From an uncultured bacterium (GTDB lineage Bacteria > Latescibacterota > UBA2968 > UBA8231), in assembly GCA_937942165.1 (NCBI GenBank), contig CALDFW010000026.1:1-43662 (forward strand): a stretch of 43,662 bases of DNA. The letters run 5' to 3'. This document shows, piece by piece, positions 27,658 through 35,784 of this stretch (its first letter is position 1; every line of letters begins with the position of its first letter). The translations under genes and the position numbers were made by a program. The notes under the pieces were generated by a model that saw only the letters and a list, made by a program, of their open reading frames with translations, was not told the DNA's origin and did not search any database.

Positions 27658-28661
27658 ACCTATGGCGAAAAACACGTCCCCCGTTGGCTCCGCATCGAAT
27701 GCCGACGCCCGTCCCGGCGGCCGTCTATCGACCAACGTCTTCCACGCCGCCGCCTCTACCTGGCGACGAGCCAACGAGGGTCTGGATGCACGGCGTCCTC
27801 TTTGTGCTGACGCTCCTGTCCATGATGGCGGCCGGGGCCATGCAGCAAGGCGTTGACCCACTCGTCTCGCTTCGCACGCTGGTGCATCTCATCGAAGGCG
27901 TTCCCTTTGCCGCCACGCTGCTGACGATTCTGACCGTGCACGAATTCGGGCACTATTTTGCCGCCCGCAGCTGGGGCGTGAAGGCCTCTCTGCCCTACTT
28001 TTTGCCGCTGCCCTACGTATCGTTTCTCGGCACGCTGGGCGCCGTAATCAAGATACGCTCGGCCATTCCGCACAAGCGCGCACTGCTCGACATTGGCGCA
28101 GCCGGCCCACTAGCCGGGTTCGCCGTAGCCGTAGGGGCCTGTATTTGGGGACTCATGCGGTCGCAGATCATTTCCAGCGACTACGTTTACAGTCCCCCCA
28201 TTGAGCTGGGTGCTCCGCTCCTGTTCAGCGCAATTGCGCACGTTGTCCTGCCCCCTCTCAGTGCACAGCAGCACGTCTTGCTCGACCCCATTGCCTTTGC
28301 CGGTTGGGTTGGTCTATTTATCACGGCGTTTAACCTCTTTCCCATCGGTCAGCTCGATGGGGGACATATCACGTATGCCCTCTTTGCGCGCTGGCACAGG
28401 CGCATTGCACGCCTGGCCTTCGTCGTGCTCGTTGCGATGGGACTGTACGGCATAGTTGCCATGGTCTGGTTCCCCTCGTGGCCGTCGGGCTGGCCCGGAT
28501 GGCTCGCCCTGGCCTTTTTTCTCACGCTCTTTGGCAAGGACCATCCTGCGCCCTTCGATTCGTATACCAAGCTGGATCGCAAGCGGCGCTGGATTGGCTA
28601 TCTCTGCCTGATCGTATTTGCCCTGTGCTTTTCTCCCGTCCCGTTCTCAACGCCTTACTAG
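27654..28661 (+). CDS. Site-2 protease family M50 intramembrane metalloprotease
   Basis: A 335-residue polytopic membrane protein. The zinc motif is His96-Glu97-Phe-Gly-His100 in TVHEFGHYFAARSWG, and the third ligand region is PIGQLDGGH with Asp235. A conserved central stretch, KRALLDIGAAGPLAGFAVA, is also present. There is no PDZ domain. The form resembles the simple M50 proteases of plants and cyanobacteria rather than RseP. A Pro-rich cytoplasmic N-terminus (about 1-40) precedes the first membrane segment. By family it cleaves membrane-embedded substrates. The ATGA overlap with the second barrel gene and a 37-base overlap with the next lipoprotein gene place it in a tight operon with envelope proteins. 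Confidence 0.92.
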   Translation: MNLWRKTRPPLAPHRMPTPVPAAVYRPTSSTPPPLPGDEPTRVWMHGVLFVLTLLSMMAAGAMQQGVDPLVSLRTLVHLIEGVPFAATLLTILTVHEFGHYFAARSWGVKASLPYFLPLPYVSFLGTLGAVIKIRSAIPHKRALLDIGAAGPLAGFAVAVGACIWGLMRSQIISSDYVYSPPIELGAPLLFSAIAHVVLPPLSAQQHVLLDPIAFAGWVGLFITAFNLFPIGQLDGGHITYALFARWHRRIARLAFVVLVAMGLYGIVAMVWFPSWPSGWPGWLALAFFLTLFGKDHPAPFDSYTKLDRKRRWIGYLCLIVFALCFSPVPFSTPY

Positions 28662-29392
28662 GCGCCATCGGCCTCCTGGCAGCCACGCTGAATGGCTGCG
28701 GCCTAGGCGACTCCGATCAGGCAGACTGCCGCTGCGGACCGGAGACGAGCACTCTGCTTTTTCCGCACTGTGCCAGCGCGATTGCCGGCGAACAGACCGA
28801 TTCGGCTAATCCGTTCGCAACCCAAACACCTGAATGCCCGAGCGGTCAGCAGCTCTTTCTGCTCGAGCGCACGCGGCCCGAATACGTGCTGAACAACCTG
28901 CGCACGATTTTTACCGCGCAGCCAGAGAGCCGCAACCCCGAACAGTATATGGAACAGCTGACGGAGAACTTCTCCTTTGTTCCAGATGAGGAAGATCTGC
29001 AGCGGCATCCAGAAATCTACGACACGGCAAAGGATACCGTTTGGGGCGTTGCACAAGAACGCGATTTTGCCCGCGCAATCCTAGACCCCGAACGCACGCA
29101 GAGTGTCCGCTTTATACGCTGGTTTCAGTCCTCTTTTGACGAACGCATTCCGTCGGCCGACCAGCTTAGTGAGACGTTTATTTTTCCCTACGAAATCGAA
29201 TTTACCGAAACTCCTTCCGAGGAAGGTGCGTCTGCTGGAAACGTAATAGCCATTAAGGGGTACATGGAAATAGATCTGAGCACGCCGACGGCGGAGAACC
29301 CCGTATGGAACATCGATCAGTGGCGCGACATACGCGATCGCGCCTCCGCCAAGTTCTCTTGGGGCGAGCTTCGTGCGCTCTTTTCCCGCTAG
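28625..29392 (+). CDS. Predicted lipoprotein, NTF2-like type (first of a related pair)
   Basis: A 255-residue protein with a hydrophobic leader and lipobox Leu-Asn-Gly-Cys25 (Asn at this place is unusual but allowed). The mature part begins Cys-rich (DCRCG, FPHC) and continues with YVLNNLRTIFTAQ, EQYMEQLTENFSFVPD and a C-terminal VWNIDQWRDI. The last block resembles the end strand of SnoaL/NTF2-like folds. The same layout appears in the lipoprotein at 29507. The GTG at 28625 lies inside the M50 gene, 37 bases before its stop, so translation is probably coupled. Start moderately sure. Function unknown. Confidence 0.72.
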   Translation: MLFSRPVLNALLGAIGLLAATLNGCGLGDSDQADCRCGPETSTLLFPHCASAIAGEQTDSANPFATQTPECPSGQQLFLLERTRPEYVLNNLRTIFTAQPESRNPEQYMEQLTENFSFVPDEEDLQRHPEIYDTAKDTVWGVAQERDFARAILDPERTQSVRFIRWFQSSFDERIPSADQLSETFIFPYEIEFTETPSEEGASAGNVIAIKGYMEIDLSTPTAENPVWNIDQWRDIRDRASAKFSWGELRALFSR

Positions 29393-29506
29393 CTATAATC
29401 CCCAATGGAACGACGCGCATCTCCTGCGGGTTTCTTTAACGAGAAACGCATTATATTATATCTGGTCAAAGTTTTGCATGGAAAAAACAAACAAAGGAGC
29501 CGTTTA

Positions 29507-30163
29507 ATGCGCCCAATGGCCTTGTCTATTGCCCTCTTGGCCCTCGTAGCACTCGGCGGCTGCGGCAACCCCTTCGCACCGGACAAACAGGCAGGTGCCG
29601 GTGAAATTCAGGGGCCCGCCCCAGATGCGACTACGCCCGAAATCCTCATGGATAACTTGGCGCGCGCTATGCGCGACCGAGACAAAGACCTCTACGAGAC
29701 AGTCCTAGATCCCGGGTTCTGGTTTACAGAGACCGACTGCGCGGGTGATATCGTCTTGGAAAATGGCCTCGAACAGGAGCTCGAGTTTCTCGGTGGCAGT
29801 CGCGACGGCTCGCGTCCCGGTATTTTTGATATTTTTCGCTCCTTCGAGTTCGATTTCCAGCTTATCCGCCGCAGCGTTGAACTGGGTCCCGACTTCCCCG
29901 ACGCCTTTGAGGGCGATCCCGACGGCCATCCCGACGAGGATTGGCAGGTTTTCCGCGGACGCGTGCAGATGCTAATGCTGGACGAAAATGGCGACGGGTT
30001 TCGCGTCGACCAGGTCATGACCTACAAGCTGCGCCTGGGCGAAGACGGCCTGTGGAGAATTACCCGCTGGATAGACGATCCGCTTTCGGGCGACTGTGGC
30101 GCTGGTAAGCGACCAGCGCAGCTATTCAACTGGGGAACTGCCAAGCAGGTAGTCGCGCACTAG
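29507..30163 (+). CDS. Predicted lipoprotein, NTF2-like type (second of the pair)
   Basis: A 218-residue lipoprotein: MRPMALSIALLALVALGGC, lipobox Leu-Gly-Gly-Cys19. The mature domain has EILMDNLARAMRDRDKDLYE, FWFTETD, IFDIFRSFEF, DWQVFRGRVQMLM and a final LWRITRWIDD, a pattern typical of NTF2/SnoaL-like ligand-binding or assembly domains. The ATG at 29507 has AAAGGAGC seven bases upstream. The 114-base gap before it is AT-rich with a TATATT (29452-29457), so it may also have its own promoter. It is followed 33 bases later by the deacetylase gene. Confidence 0.82.
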   Translation: MRPMALSIALLALVALGGCGNPFAPDKQAGAGEIQGPAPDATTPEILMDNLARAMRDRDKDLYETVLDPGFWFTETDCAGDIVLENGLEQELEFLGGSRDGSRPGIFDIFRSFEFDFQLIRRSVELGPDFPDAFEGDPDGHPDEDWQVFRGRVQMLMLDENGDGFRVDQVMTYKLRLGEDGLWRITRWIDDPLSGDCGAGKRPAQLFNWGTAKQVVAH

Positions 30164-30196
30164 CCCTTGATAAAGCGACCTTCCAGACGGGCGAGC

Positions 30197-31327
30197 ATGG
30201 CCAAAAAGCCGCGCTCGGCCGCATGGCACCTCTGCCTAACGGCAGTCGTCCTATGCTGTTCAGTTGGCTACGCCCTCTACGCACAGTGGCGCGCGCTCCC
30301 GCACGAAGAGCCGCCGCCGGAACCGGCCGTGGCCGAGGAGCTTCCTCCCGCTCCCGCTAGCAGCGCACGCCAATTTGCCGATGCCTTTTACGAGGAAGTC
30401 GATCGCGCACTCGACGCGCGCGGCCTGTGGCCCGCGCTCATCCGCAAACAGCGCGGTGAAATAGACCGTATTTACGTGCAGGTTCCCGCCGATCTGCCCC
30501 TAGCTGAGGTCAACCTAACGCTCGCACTGGCCGCACAGGCACACGGCGGACGCGTTCTGCGCGCAGTCGAAACGCAGCGCGATGTACAGGTAGAGATGAC
30601 CTGCGGCTTTGATTCCCTGCAAACCACGTCTATTTTTCTCAAAACGACCACTCAACAGAGACGCACCGGCCAAATTGCTCTGGTCATAGACGACTTTGGT
30701 GAACACAGCCGACTGTACAAGCGCTTTTGCGATTTACAGCAGCATGTGACGCTCGCCATCTTGCCCAATGCCGGTCCGGTTACAGCCATTGCCGACCGAG
30801 CGCGCAAGAACGGGCACGACCTACTGATCCACCTACCGATGGAGCCCGACGATTATCCCGCACAGGACCCGGGCAATGGCGCCATTATGGCGCACTACAG
30901 CGAGAGCGAAGTGCGCTCCGTGCTGCAGCGGGCGCTGAGACGCATTCCCAATGCGGTGGGTTTTAACAACCACATGGGGTCTAAGATAACCCGCGACGAG
31001 CGCATCATGCGCACCCTCTTAGCGGAAGCGAAAAAGAGACAGTTACTCTTTCTAGACAGCCGCACGACGTCGCACTCGGTTGCCTATGAACTGGCCCAAT
31101 CGCTGGGCGTGCCCAGCCTGCAGCGCGACGTCTTTATCGACGAGGTAGACGATCGCGCGGCCATCGAAGCCGCCCTGTGGAACCTAGCGGCGCAGGCGAG
31201 CCGCACGGGGCATGCCGTTGGCATAGGACACGATCGCACTAACACCCTACTCGCACTCGAACGCGTCTTACCGCGCTTGGAACAGCGCGGCTTTCGCTTT
31301 GCCTCTCTGGAACAGCTCATACCATGA
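30197..31327 (+). CDS. Divergent polysaccharide deacetylase family protein
   Basis: A 376-residue membrane-anchored or exported protein. A basic start and one hydrophobic segment (about 10-30) precede a Pro-rich linker (EEPPPEPAVAEELPPAPA). The catalytic-type domain from about 165 has IALVIDDFGE, VTLAILPNAGP, GHDLLIHLPMEPDDYPAQDPG (positions 210-230), GFNNHMGSKIT, LFLDSRTTSHSVAYELA and GIGHDRTNTLLALE. These are the blocks of the YibQ/DUF610 group related to NodB-type polysaccharide deacetylases. The substrate is unknown, plausibly peptidoglycan or another envelope glycan. The ATG at 30197 is preferred to an in-frame TTG at 30167. The end overlaps tgt (ATGA). Confidence 0.88.
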   Translation: MAKKPRSAAWHLCLTAVVLCCSVGYALYAQWRALPHEEPPPEPAVAEELPPAPASSARQFADAFYEEVDRALDARGLWPALIRKQRGEIDRIYVQVPADLPLAEVNLTLALAAQAHGGRVLRAVETQRDVQVEMTCGFDSLQTTSIFLKTTTQQRRTGQIALVIDDFGEHSRLYKRFCDLQQHVTLAILPNAGPVTAIADRARKNGHDLLIHLPMEPDDYPAQDPGNGAIMAHYSESEVRSVLQRALRRIPNAVGFNNHMGSKITRDERIMRTLLAEAKKRQLLFLDSRTTSHSVAYELAQSLGVPSLQRDVFIDEVDDRAAIEAALWNLAAQASRTGHAVGIGHDRTNTLLALERVLPRLEQRGFRFASLEQLIP

Positions 31328-32466
31328 CCGCTCCATTCACCTTTGAACTCATCGCCCAAGACGAACAAACCGGCGCCCGCGCCGGCATTCTCCACACGCC
31401 GCATGGCCGCATTGAAACGCCAGTATTTATGCCCGTAGGCACGCAGGCCACCGTCAAGACAATGGACCAAGGCGATCTCGTAGAAGCGCAGGCGCAGATT
31501 ATCCTCGGCAACGCCTATCATCTCTATTTGCGACCGGGCCACGAACTGATTGACCGAGCCGGCGGCCTGCACGCCTTTATGAACTGGCAGCGCCCCATTC
31601 TCACCGACAGCGGCGGCTTTCAGGTCTTCAGCCTAGGCGACCTCAACACCATCAGCGAGGAGGGCGTGCGCTTCCAGTCGCACTTAGACGGCTCGTACCA
31701 CCTATTCTCTCCTGAGAGCGTGATGGAAATCGAGCACGGCTTAGGGGCCGACATTATTATGGCCTTTGACGAGTGCACCCCCTACCCGTGCGAGCGCGAC
31801 TACGCACAGAAATCCATGGAAATGACGCTGCGCTGGGCAGAGCGCTGTCGGATTCGACACCAAGCGCTCAGCGAGGAGCGCAGTCATCGCCCGCCACAGG
31901 CCCTTTTCGGCATCGTGCAGGGCAGCGTATACCCGGACTTACGCCAGCGGTGCGCAGGCGCACTCGTCGACATGGACTTCCCCGGCTACGCCATTGGCGG
32001 CCTGGCCGTAGGCGAACCGCGTGAAGAGATGATTGACGTTATCCGCTCGACGACACCGGACTTACCCGCGCATAAACCGCGCTATCTGATGGGCGTTGGC
32101 CTACCGCACGACTTGGTCGAGGCCGTGGGACACGGCGTCGATATGTTTGACTGCGTAGTGCCCACGCGCAACGCGCGCAACGGCACTGCTTTCACGCGCA
32201 GTGGGCGCCTGCGCCTAAAGAACGCACAGCACGCCGAGGACAATGCACCCATCGAAGAGGGATGTGCCTGCAAGACATGCACGAACTACAGCCGAGCCTA
32301 CCTACGCCACCTTTTTCAAACAGGTGAATTCCTGGGCTTGCACCTGGCGACGTTTCACAACATCTTCTTTTTCCAACAGTTCATGCGAGAAGCGCGTCAG
32401 GCCATTATTGAGGGTCATTTTGCCCAGTGGCAGCGCGACTTTCTCGCCGGCTATCGCGACCGATGA
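31324..32466 (+). CDS. tgt: tRNA-guanine transglycosylase
   Basis: A 380-residue enzyme that exchanges guanine-34 for the queuine precursor preQ1 in tRNAs with GUN anticodons. Typical blocks are VFMPVGTQATVK, LTDSGGFQVFSL with Asp95, FDECTPYPCERDYA, GIVQGS, YAIGGLAVGEP, MGVGLPHDLVEAV and DCVVPTRNARNGTAFT. The zinc site is Cys-x-Cys-x2-Cys (CACKTC) with a later His in LHLATFHN. The ATG overlaps the stop of the deacetylase gene by four bases. The common neighbours secD/secF are not here; yajC follows after one small gene and a terminator. Confidence 0.97.
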   Translation: MTAPFTFELIAQDEQTGARAGILHTPHGRIETPVFMPVGTQATVKTMDQGDLVEAQAQIILGNAYHLYLRPGHELIDRAGGLHAFMNWQRPILTDSGGFQVFSLGDLNTISEEGVRFQSHLDGSYHLFSPESVMEIEHGLGADIIMAFDECTPYPCERDYAQKSMEMTLRWAERCRIRHQALSEERSHRPPQALFGIVQGSVYPDLRQRCAGALVDMDFPGYAIGGLAVGEPREEMIDVIRSTTPDLPAHKPRYLMGVGLPHDLVEAVGHGVDMFDCVVPTRNARNGTAFTRSGRLRLKNAQHAEDNAPIEEGCACKTCTNYSRAYLRHLFQTGEFLGLHLATFHNIFFFQQFMREARQAIIEGHFAQWQRDFLAGYRDR

Positions 32467-32578
32467 GTCGTGCGGGCAAACGAGTGCCACCTTTTGTGGA
32501 CTTGGCGCGCGACCCACTTTCGTTTTCTTTAGTGTATACCGAAGCTTTGCCACCGGGCAAAATCCATGGGAGCCCTAC

Positions 32579-32998
32579 ATGAAGTGTCAGATTGGACTAT
32601 ACAGCGAAGTGGATGCAGCCGTAGATCAATTTTCGGCCTTGGTAGATCTCGAGTGCACTGATTCCGCACGCGACTTGCTCAACTCGCTCACACCTTTCAT
32701 AAAGGAATTCCACTGCGCGCACGGCATGGACGATACGCAAACGCTCGCGGCGTGGCTGCCCTGGCACCTGATTGAAGTAGGGAGAGAATCCTTTGACGAT
32801 TTGAGCTCCATCGGCATCAGCCGGCAGATCAATGCCCACATAGACTTCTTTGTCAAGCTCTCTCCCGGCCTAGTCGAAGTATTCCGCATTGACGAGCTGC
32901 TCGAGTGGCATGCACTTGCTCAGGTTGAAATCACCTGTGAATCGGTCGATGTCTCGGCCTATGAAATCGAGCCGGGCGCCGCCAGCGATCGCAGCTAG
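32579..32998 (+). CDS. Small acidic protein of unknown function
   Basis: A 139-residue, probably cytoplasmic acidic protein beginning MKCQIGLYSEVDAAVDQFSAL; no signal peptide or membrane segment. It includes two Cys/His-rich spots (LVDLECTDSA and FHCAHGMDD) but no clear metal motif. I do not recognise the family. The ATG at 32579 has GGGAG at good spacing. It lies 112 bases after tgt and is closed by a strong terminator at 33031. Confidence 0.72.
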   Translation: MKCQIGLYSEVDAAVDQFSALVDLECTDSARDLLNSLTPFIKEFHCAHGMDDTQTLAAWLPWHLIEVGRESFDDLSSIGISRQINAHIDFFVKLSPGLVEVFRIDELLEWHALAQVEITCESVDVSAYEIEPGAASDRS

Positions 32999-33030
32999 CT
33001 CCTCCGTTATCTAATATATAGACACAGAGA

Positions 33031-33062
33031 AAAGGCCTCCCCTGCACGGGGAGGCCTTTTTT
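33031..33062 (+). terminator. Strong intrinsic terminator
   Basis: A 13-bp perfect stem (AAAAGGCCTCCCC/GGGGAGGCCTTTT) with a 5-base loop and a T-run. It ends the tgt-side transcript before yajC. With the A-run on its left it can also work in the reverse direction. Confidence 0.92.
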
Positions 33063-33082
33063 CGTGCGGATAGATCCGCGTT

Positions 33083-33220
33083 TTACACCGAGCCGTCACA
33101 CTCGGCGCATACGAGCGCAAAACGCCGACCGCCGTCGCCGCTTAACTCCATCTCAAAGTCTTTTTTCACCGCCGTATTTGTCGCGCTACAAGTGACGACC
33201 CGCGCAAAATAGTTATATTG
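33083..33220 (-). other. Open minus-strand frame with CxxC, no start codon
   Basis: Between the terminator and yajC the minus strand holds an open frame of 45 codons with a protein-like end: TCSATN, DFEMELSGDGGRRF and a terminal CAEC-DGSV. The Cys pattern resembles a small zinc ribbon, and the stop falls about 20 bases before the reversible terminator. There is no ATG, GTG or TTG before the first Cys, and the frame closes upstream with TAA, so it is either a broken remnant, an unusual start or chance. The promoter of yajC overlaps it on the other strand. Confidence 0.2.
33192..33219 (+). promoter_or_regulatory. Promoter for yajC-fmt
   Basis: GTGACG (33192-33197), 16-base spacer, TATATT (33214-33219), about 50 bases before the yajC start. 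It shares layout and -10 sequence with the purC promoter. Confidence 0.5.
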
Positions 33221-33271
33221 TTAAGTCTACTCCACCATGCCTTGCGTCTACAAAAGAAGAAAGGACTTACC

Positions 33272-33607
33272 GTGTTCGATCTCATCACTTCGGCCCACGC
33301 CATGGGCGCACCACCTGCCGACGGGGGTAGCGCCAATCCCATTGCCTCTCTGCTGCCCTTTGCCATCATGTTTGTCGTGCTCTATCTGCTTATACTGCGT
33401 CCGCAGATGAAAAAGCAGAAAGAGCAGCAGCGCATGATCGACGAATTGGAAAAAGGCGATCAGATCGTCACCAGCGGCGGTATTCACGGCATTATTCAAA
33501 ACATCAAAGACGACGTGCTGGTCGTGAAGATTGCCGAAAATGTGAAGATTGAAGTCTCACGCGCCGCCGTTTCACGCGTTAAGAACAAGGACGACGACGC
33601 GAAGTGA
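33272..33607 (+). CDS. yajC: Preprotein translocase accessory subunit YajC
   Basis: A 111-residue inner-membrane protein of the SecDF-YajC complex. One membrane segment (about residues 28-47, LLPFAIMFVVLYLLILRP) is followed by the family's KKQKEQQRMIDELEKGDQIV and TSGGIHGII. The GTG at 33272 has AAAGGA upstream and gives a normal-length N-terminus. Its stop overlaps the fmt start (GTGA). secD and secF, the usual neighbours, are not in the window. Confidence 0.94.
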   Translation: MFDLITSAHAMGAPPADGGSANPIASLLPFAIMFVVLYLLILRPQMKKQKEQQRMIDELEKGDQIVTSGGIHGIIQNIKDDVLVVKIAENVKIEVSRAAVSRVKNKDDDAK

Positions 33608-34530
33608 GGGTCGTATTTATGGGCACGCCAGATTTTGCCGTGCCCACCTTGGAACGCCTAGCCGATAGCCGCCATACGGTGCTGGCCGCCGTAACCAATC
33701 CCGACCGACCCAAAGGACGCGGACGCAAGCTAGCCGCGCCGCCCGTCAAAGAGAGCGCGCTAGCGCTGGACATTCCCGTTATCCAGCCCAACTCCGTCGA
33801 TGACGCGCAGCTGCAGGCCGAACTCACCGCGCTCGCACCCGACCTATTTGTCGTCGTCGCTTTCTCCATTTTGCCCAAGGCACTGCTTGCCGTCCCGCGC
33901 ATCGGCTCGGTCAACCTGCACCCTTCACTCCTACCGGCTTATAGAGGCGCCGCCCCGATTGTGTGGGCCGTTGCCAACGGTGAACGGGAAACGGGCATCA
34001 GCACGTTCCTGCTCAATCCACGCGTCGACGCAGGCGATATTCTCGTGCAGCGCCGCGTGGCCATCGAACCGGACGAGACGGCCGGGGAACTCGAGACGCG
34101 CCTGTGTCCCCTCGGCGCCGATATGGTGTTGGAGACCGTCGACGGCTTGGAAAGCGGATCGTTAAAGCCCCTGCCCCAGAACCGTCGCGGCGTCACCCGC
34201 GCACCCAAGCTGAGCAAAGAGGAAGGACGGATCGACTGGTCCCAATCAGCCGTTTCAATCAACAACCGCATCCGCGGCTTTAATCCCTTTCCCGGTGCGT
34301 TTACCACGCTTGCCGGACAGCCGCTTAAAGTGCATCGCGCACGGCCCATTGAGGGCACGGGCACGCCCGGCCAGATCATCCAAGCCGATGCCCGCAGCGG
34401 CCTGCACGTGGCCTGCGGGCAAGGCGCGCTCAGCCTAGAATCTGTCCAACCGTCTGGCAAGGCGCCTATGGAAACGGGCGCGTTTCTGCTGGGAAACCCA
34501 ATCGCCGCAGGCGCTCTCCTCGGCGACTAA
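33604..34530 (+). CDS. fmt: Methionyl-tRNA formyltransferase
   Basis: A 308-residue enzyme that formylates initiator Met-tRNA using 10-formyl-tetrahydrofolate. Blocks are VVFMGTPDFAVPTLERL, NPDRPKGRGRK, VVVAFSILPKALLA, the catalytic VNLHPSLLPAYRGAAPIVWAV with Asn-x-His, VDAGDIL with the third catalytic Asp, and a C-terminal barrel with NNRIRGFNPFPGAFTTL. The start is a GTG overlapping the yajC stop by four bases. def, its usual partner, is not present. Confidence 0.96.
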   Translation: MRVVFMGTPDFAVPTLERLADSRHTVLAAVTNPDRPKGRGRKLAAPPVKESALALDIPVIQPNSVDDAQLQAELTALAPDLFVVVAFSILPKALLAVPRIGSVNLHPSLLPAYRGAAPIVWAVANGERETGISTFLLNPRVDAGDILVQRRVAIEPDETAGELETRLCPLGADMVLETVDGLESGSLKPLPQNRRGVTRAPKLSKEEGRIDWSQSAVSINNRIRGFNPFPGAFTTLAGQPLKVHRARPIEGTGTPGQIIQADARSGLHVACGQGALSLESVQPSGKAPMETGAFLLGNPIAAGALLGD

Positions 34531-34544
34531 GGCCAGAGTCCTTC

Positions 34545-35009
34545 TTGTACGCGCGCAGCCTGCTCATTGCCCTCTTAGGCCTATTTCTATCGTCAGCGCA
34601 GGCACGGGCACAGCCCGCAAACGGTGTGCCTAGCGTGGAAACGCGCAGCGATAGCCTAGTACCGCGTGCGGCTCTGCTCCGCTCAGCAATACTACCCGGC
34701 TGGGGACAGCACTACAACGGCAAGCCCTACAAAGCGCTCTTTTTTGCCGGCGCCAGTGCGACGCTCTTTTCCATGGCGGCAGCCGAACAGAGAGCCCTCG
34801 ACGATGCGCGTAGTCCACAGGAGCACGAAGATCGCATCGCCCGACGCAATACGCGCATTCTCTTTTTTGCCCTATCGGCAACTCTGGCCAGCATTGACGC
34901 CTACGTCGATGCACACCTAGCTCATTTTGCCGACCGATGGGACGTGCACGCGGGACCCGATGGGAGTAGATTCACCCTGTATATCGACTTACCCAGCAAG
35001 GAGAATTGA
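34545..35009 (+). CDS. DUF5683 family membrane protein
   Basis: A 154-residue exported or membrane protein. A signal-like hydrophobic start (LLIALLGLFLSSAQARAQ) is followed by the DUF5683 hallmark LRSAILPGWGQHYNGKPYKALFFAGA, a hydrophobic segment, and a second one near ILFFALSATLASIDAYVDAHL. The family is common in Bacteroidota and other FCB bacteria and its function is unknown. The start is a TTG, 15 bases after fmt; no better codon is in frame before the hydrophobic run. One base separates its stop from the PhyH ATG, whose Shine-Dalgarno lies in its 3' end. Confidence 0.8.
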   Translation: MYARSLLIALLGLFLSSAQARAQPANGVPSVETRSDSLVPRAALLRSAILPGWGQHYNGKPYKALFFAGASATLFSMAAAEQRALDDARSPQEHEDRIARRNTRILFFALSATLASIDAYVDAHLAHFADRWDVHAGPDGSRFTLYIDLPSKEN

Positions 35010-35010
35010 T

Positions 35011-35748
35011 ATGCTCAGCAGCGAAGAAATCGTCTACTTTCGCGAGGAAGGCTACCTCGTATTTGAGCGCCTGATCAACGGCCCAGCGCTGGCACACTAT
35101 CTATCTGTGTTCGACGAACTCGTCGAACGCAGCCGCCACATGAGCGAGTCGGCACACTCTTTTTCGCTTGAATTAGACGGCGATGAAAATCCTATCCCCG
35201 GCATGCTACACAAGGTGCAGGGCGTTTGCGTAGTCGAACCGCGCATTCTATCGCTGGCCAAAGAAGCGGCTATCCTCGACCGAGTCGAAGCGCTGCTCGG
35301 ACCCGATATCGACGTATTCGGCACCAAGTTTTTTCCCAAGCTCGCGGGCGGAGGCACGTCCACGCACTGGCACCAAGACAACTTTTACTTTGGCACCGAT
35401 TCGCCCGACGTCCTCTCCTGCGGCATTTATCTACAGGATGCCGATGCGGAAAACGGCTGCCTGCAGGTCGTTCCTGGCAGTCACCGCAGCGGACAGATCG
35501 CCGAACACCAGCGCGATACGAGCACGCACGGTTCTTGGACACGCATCGACGAGCAACGGGCCGTATCGCTACCCGTGCCCGCCGGCACCGTAGTGCTCTT
35601 TTCGGCCAATTTACTGCACGGCACGGCGGACAACGCGAGCGAGCGCACGCGCTACAGCACGGCCTGGCACTACGTGCCCGGTGCGCTCGACTTGGCCAAC
35701 TTCCCGCGCGGCGACTATGAAGACCGACACACGGTGCGCGGGCAGTAG
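35011..35748 (+). CDS. Phytanoyl-CoA dioxygenase family protein
   Basis: A 245-residue Fe(II)/2-oxoglutarate dioxygenase of the PhyH family, with the double-stranded beta-helix metal facial triad His121-x-Asp123 (in HWHQDN) and His203 (LLHGTADN), and an Arg a few residues later in ERTRYSTAWHY for 2-oxoglutarate. SCGIYLQDADAENGCLQVVPGSH (positions 130-152) is the conserved core. Bacterial members hydroxylate varied substrates such as ectoine or natural products, so the substrate is not predictable. The ATG at 35011 has AGGAGA. It forms a short operon with the DUF5683 gene and perhaps mgsA (36-base gap). Confidence 0.9.
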   Translation: MLSSEEIVYFREEGYLVFERLINGPALAHYLSVFDELVERSRHMSESAHSFSLELDGDENPIPGMLHKVQGVCVVEPRILSLAKEAAILDRVEALLGPDIDVFGTKFFPKLAGGGTSTHWHQDNFYFGTDSPDVLSCGIYLQDADAENGCLQVVPGSHRSGQIAEHQRDTSTHGSWTRIDEQRAVSLPVPAGTVVLFSANLLHGTADNASERTRYSTAWHYVPGALDLANFPRGDYEDRHTVRGQ

Positions 35749-35784
35749 TTCAACATTGTATTCCTATTTTCTGGACAGGCACGA

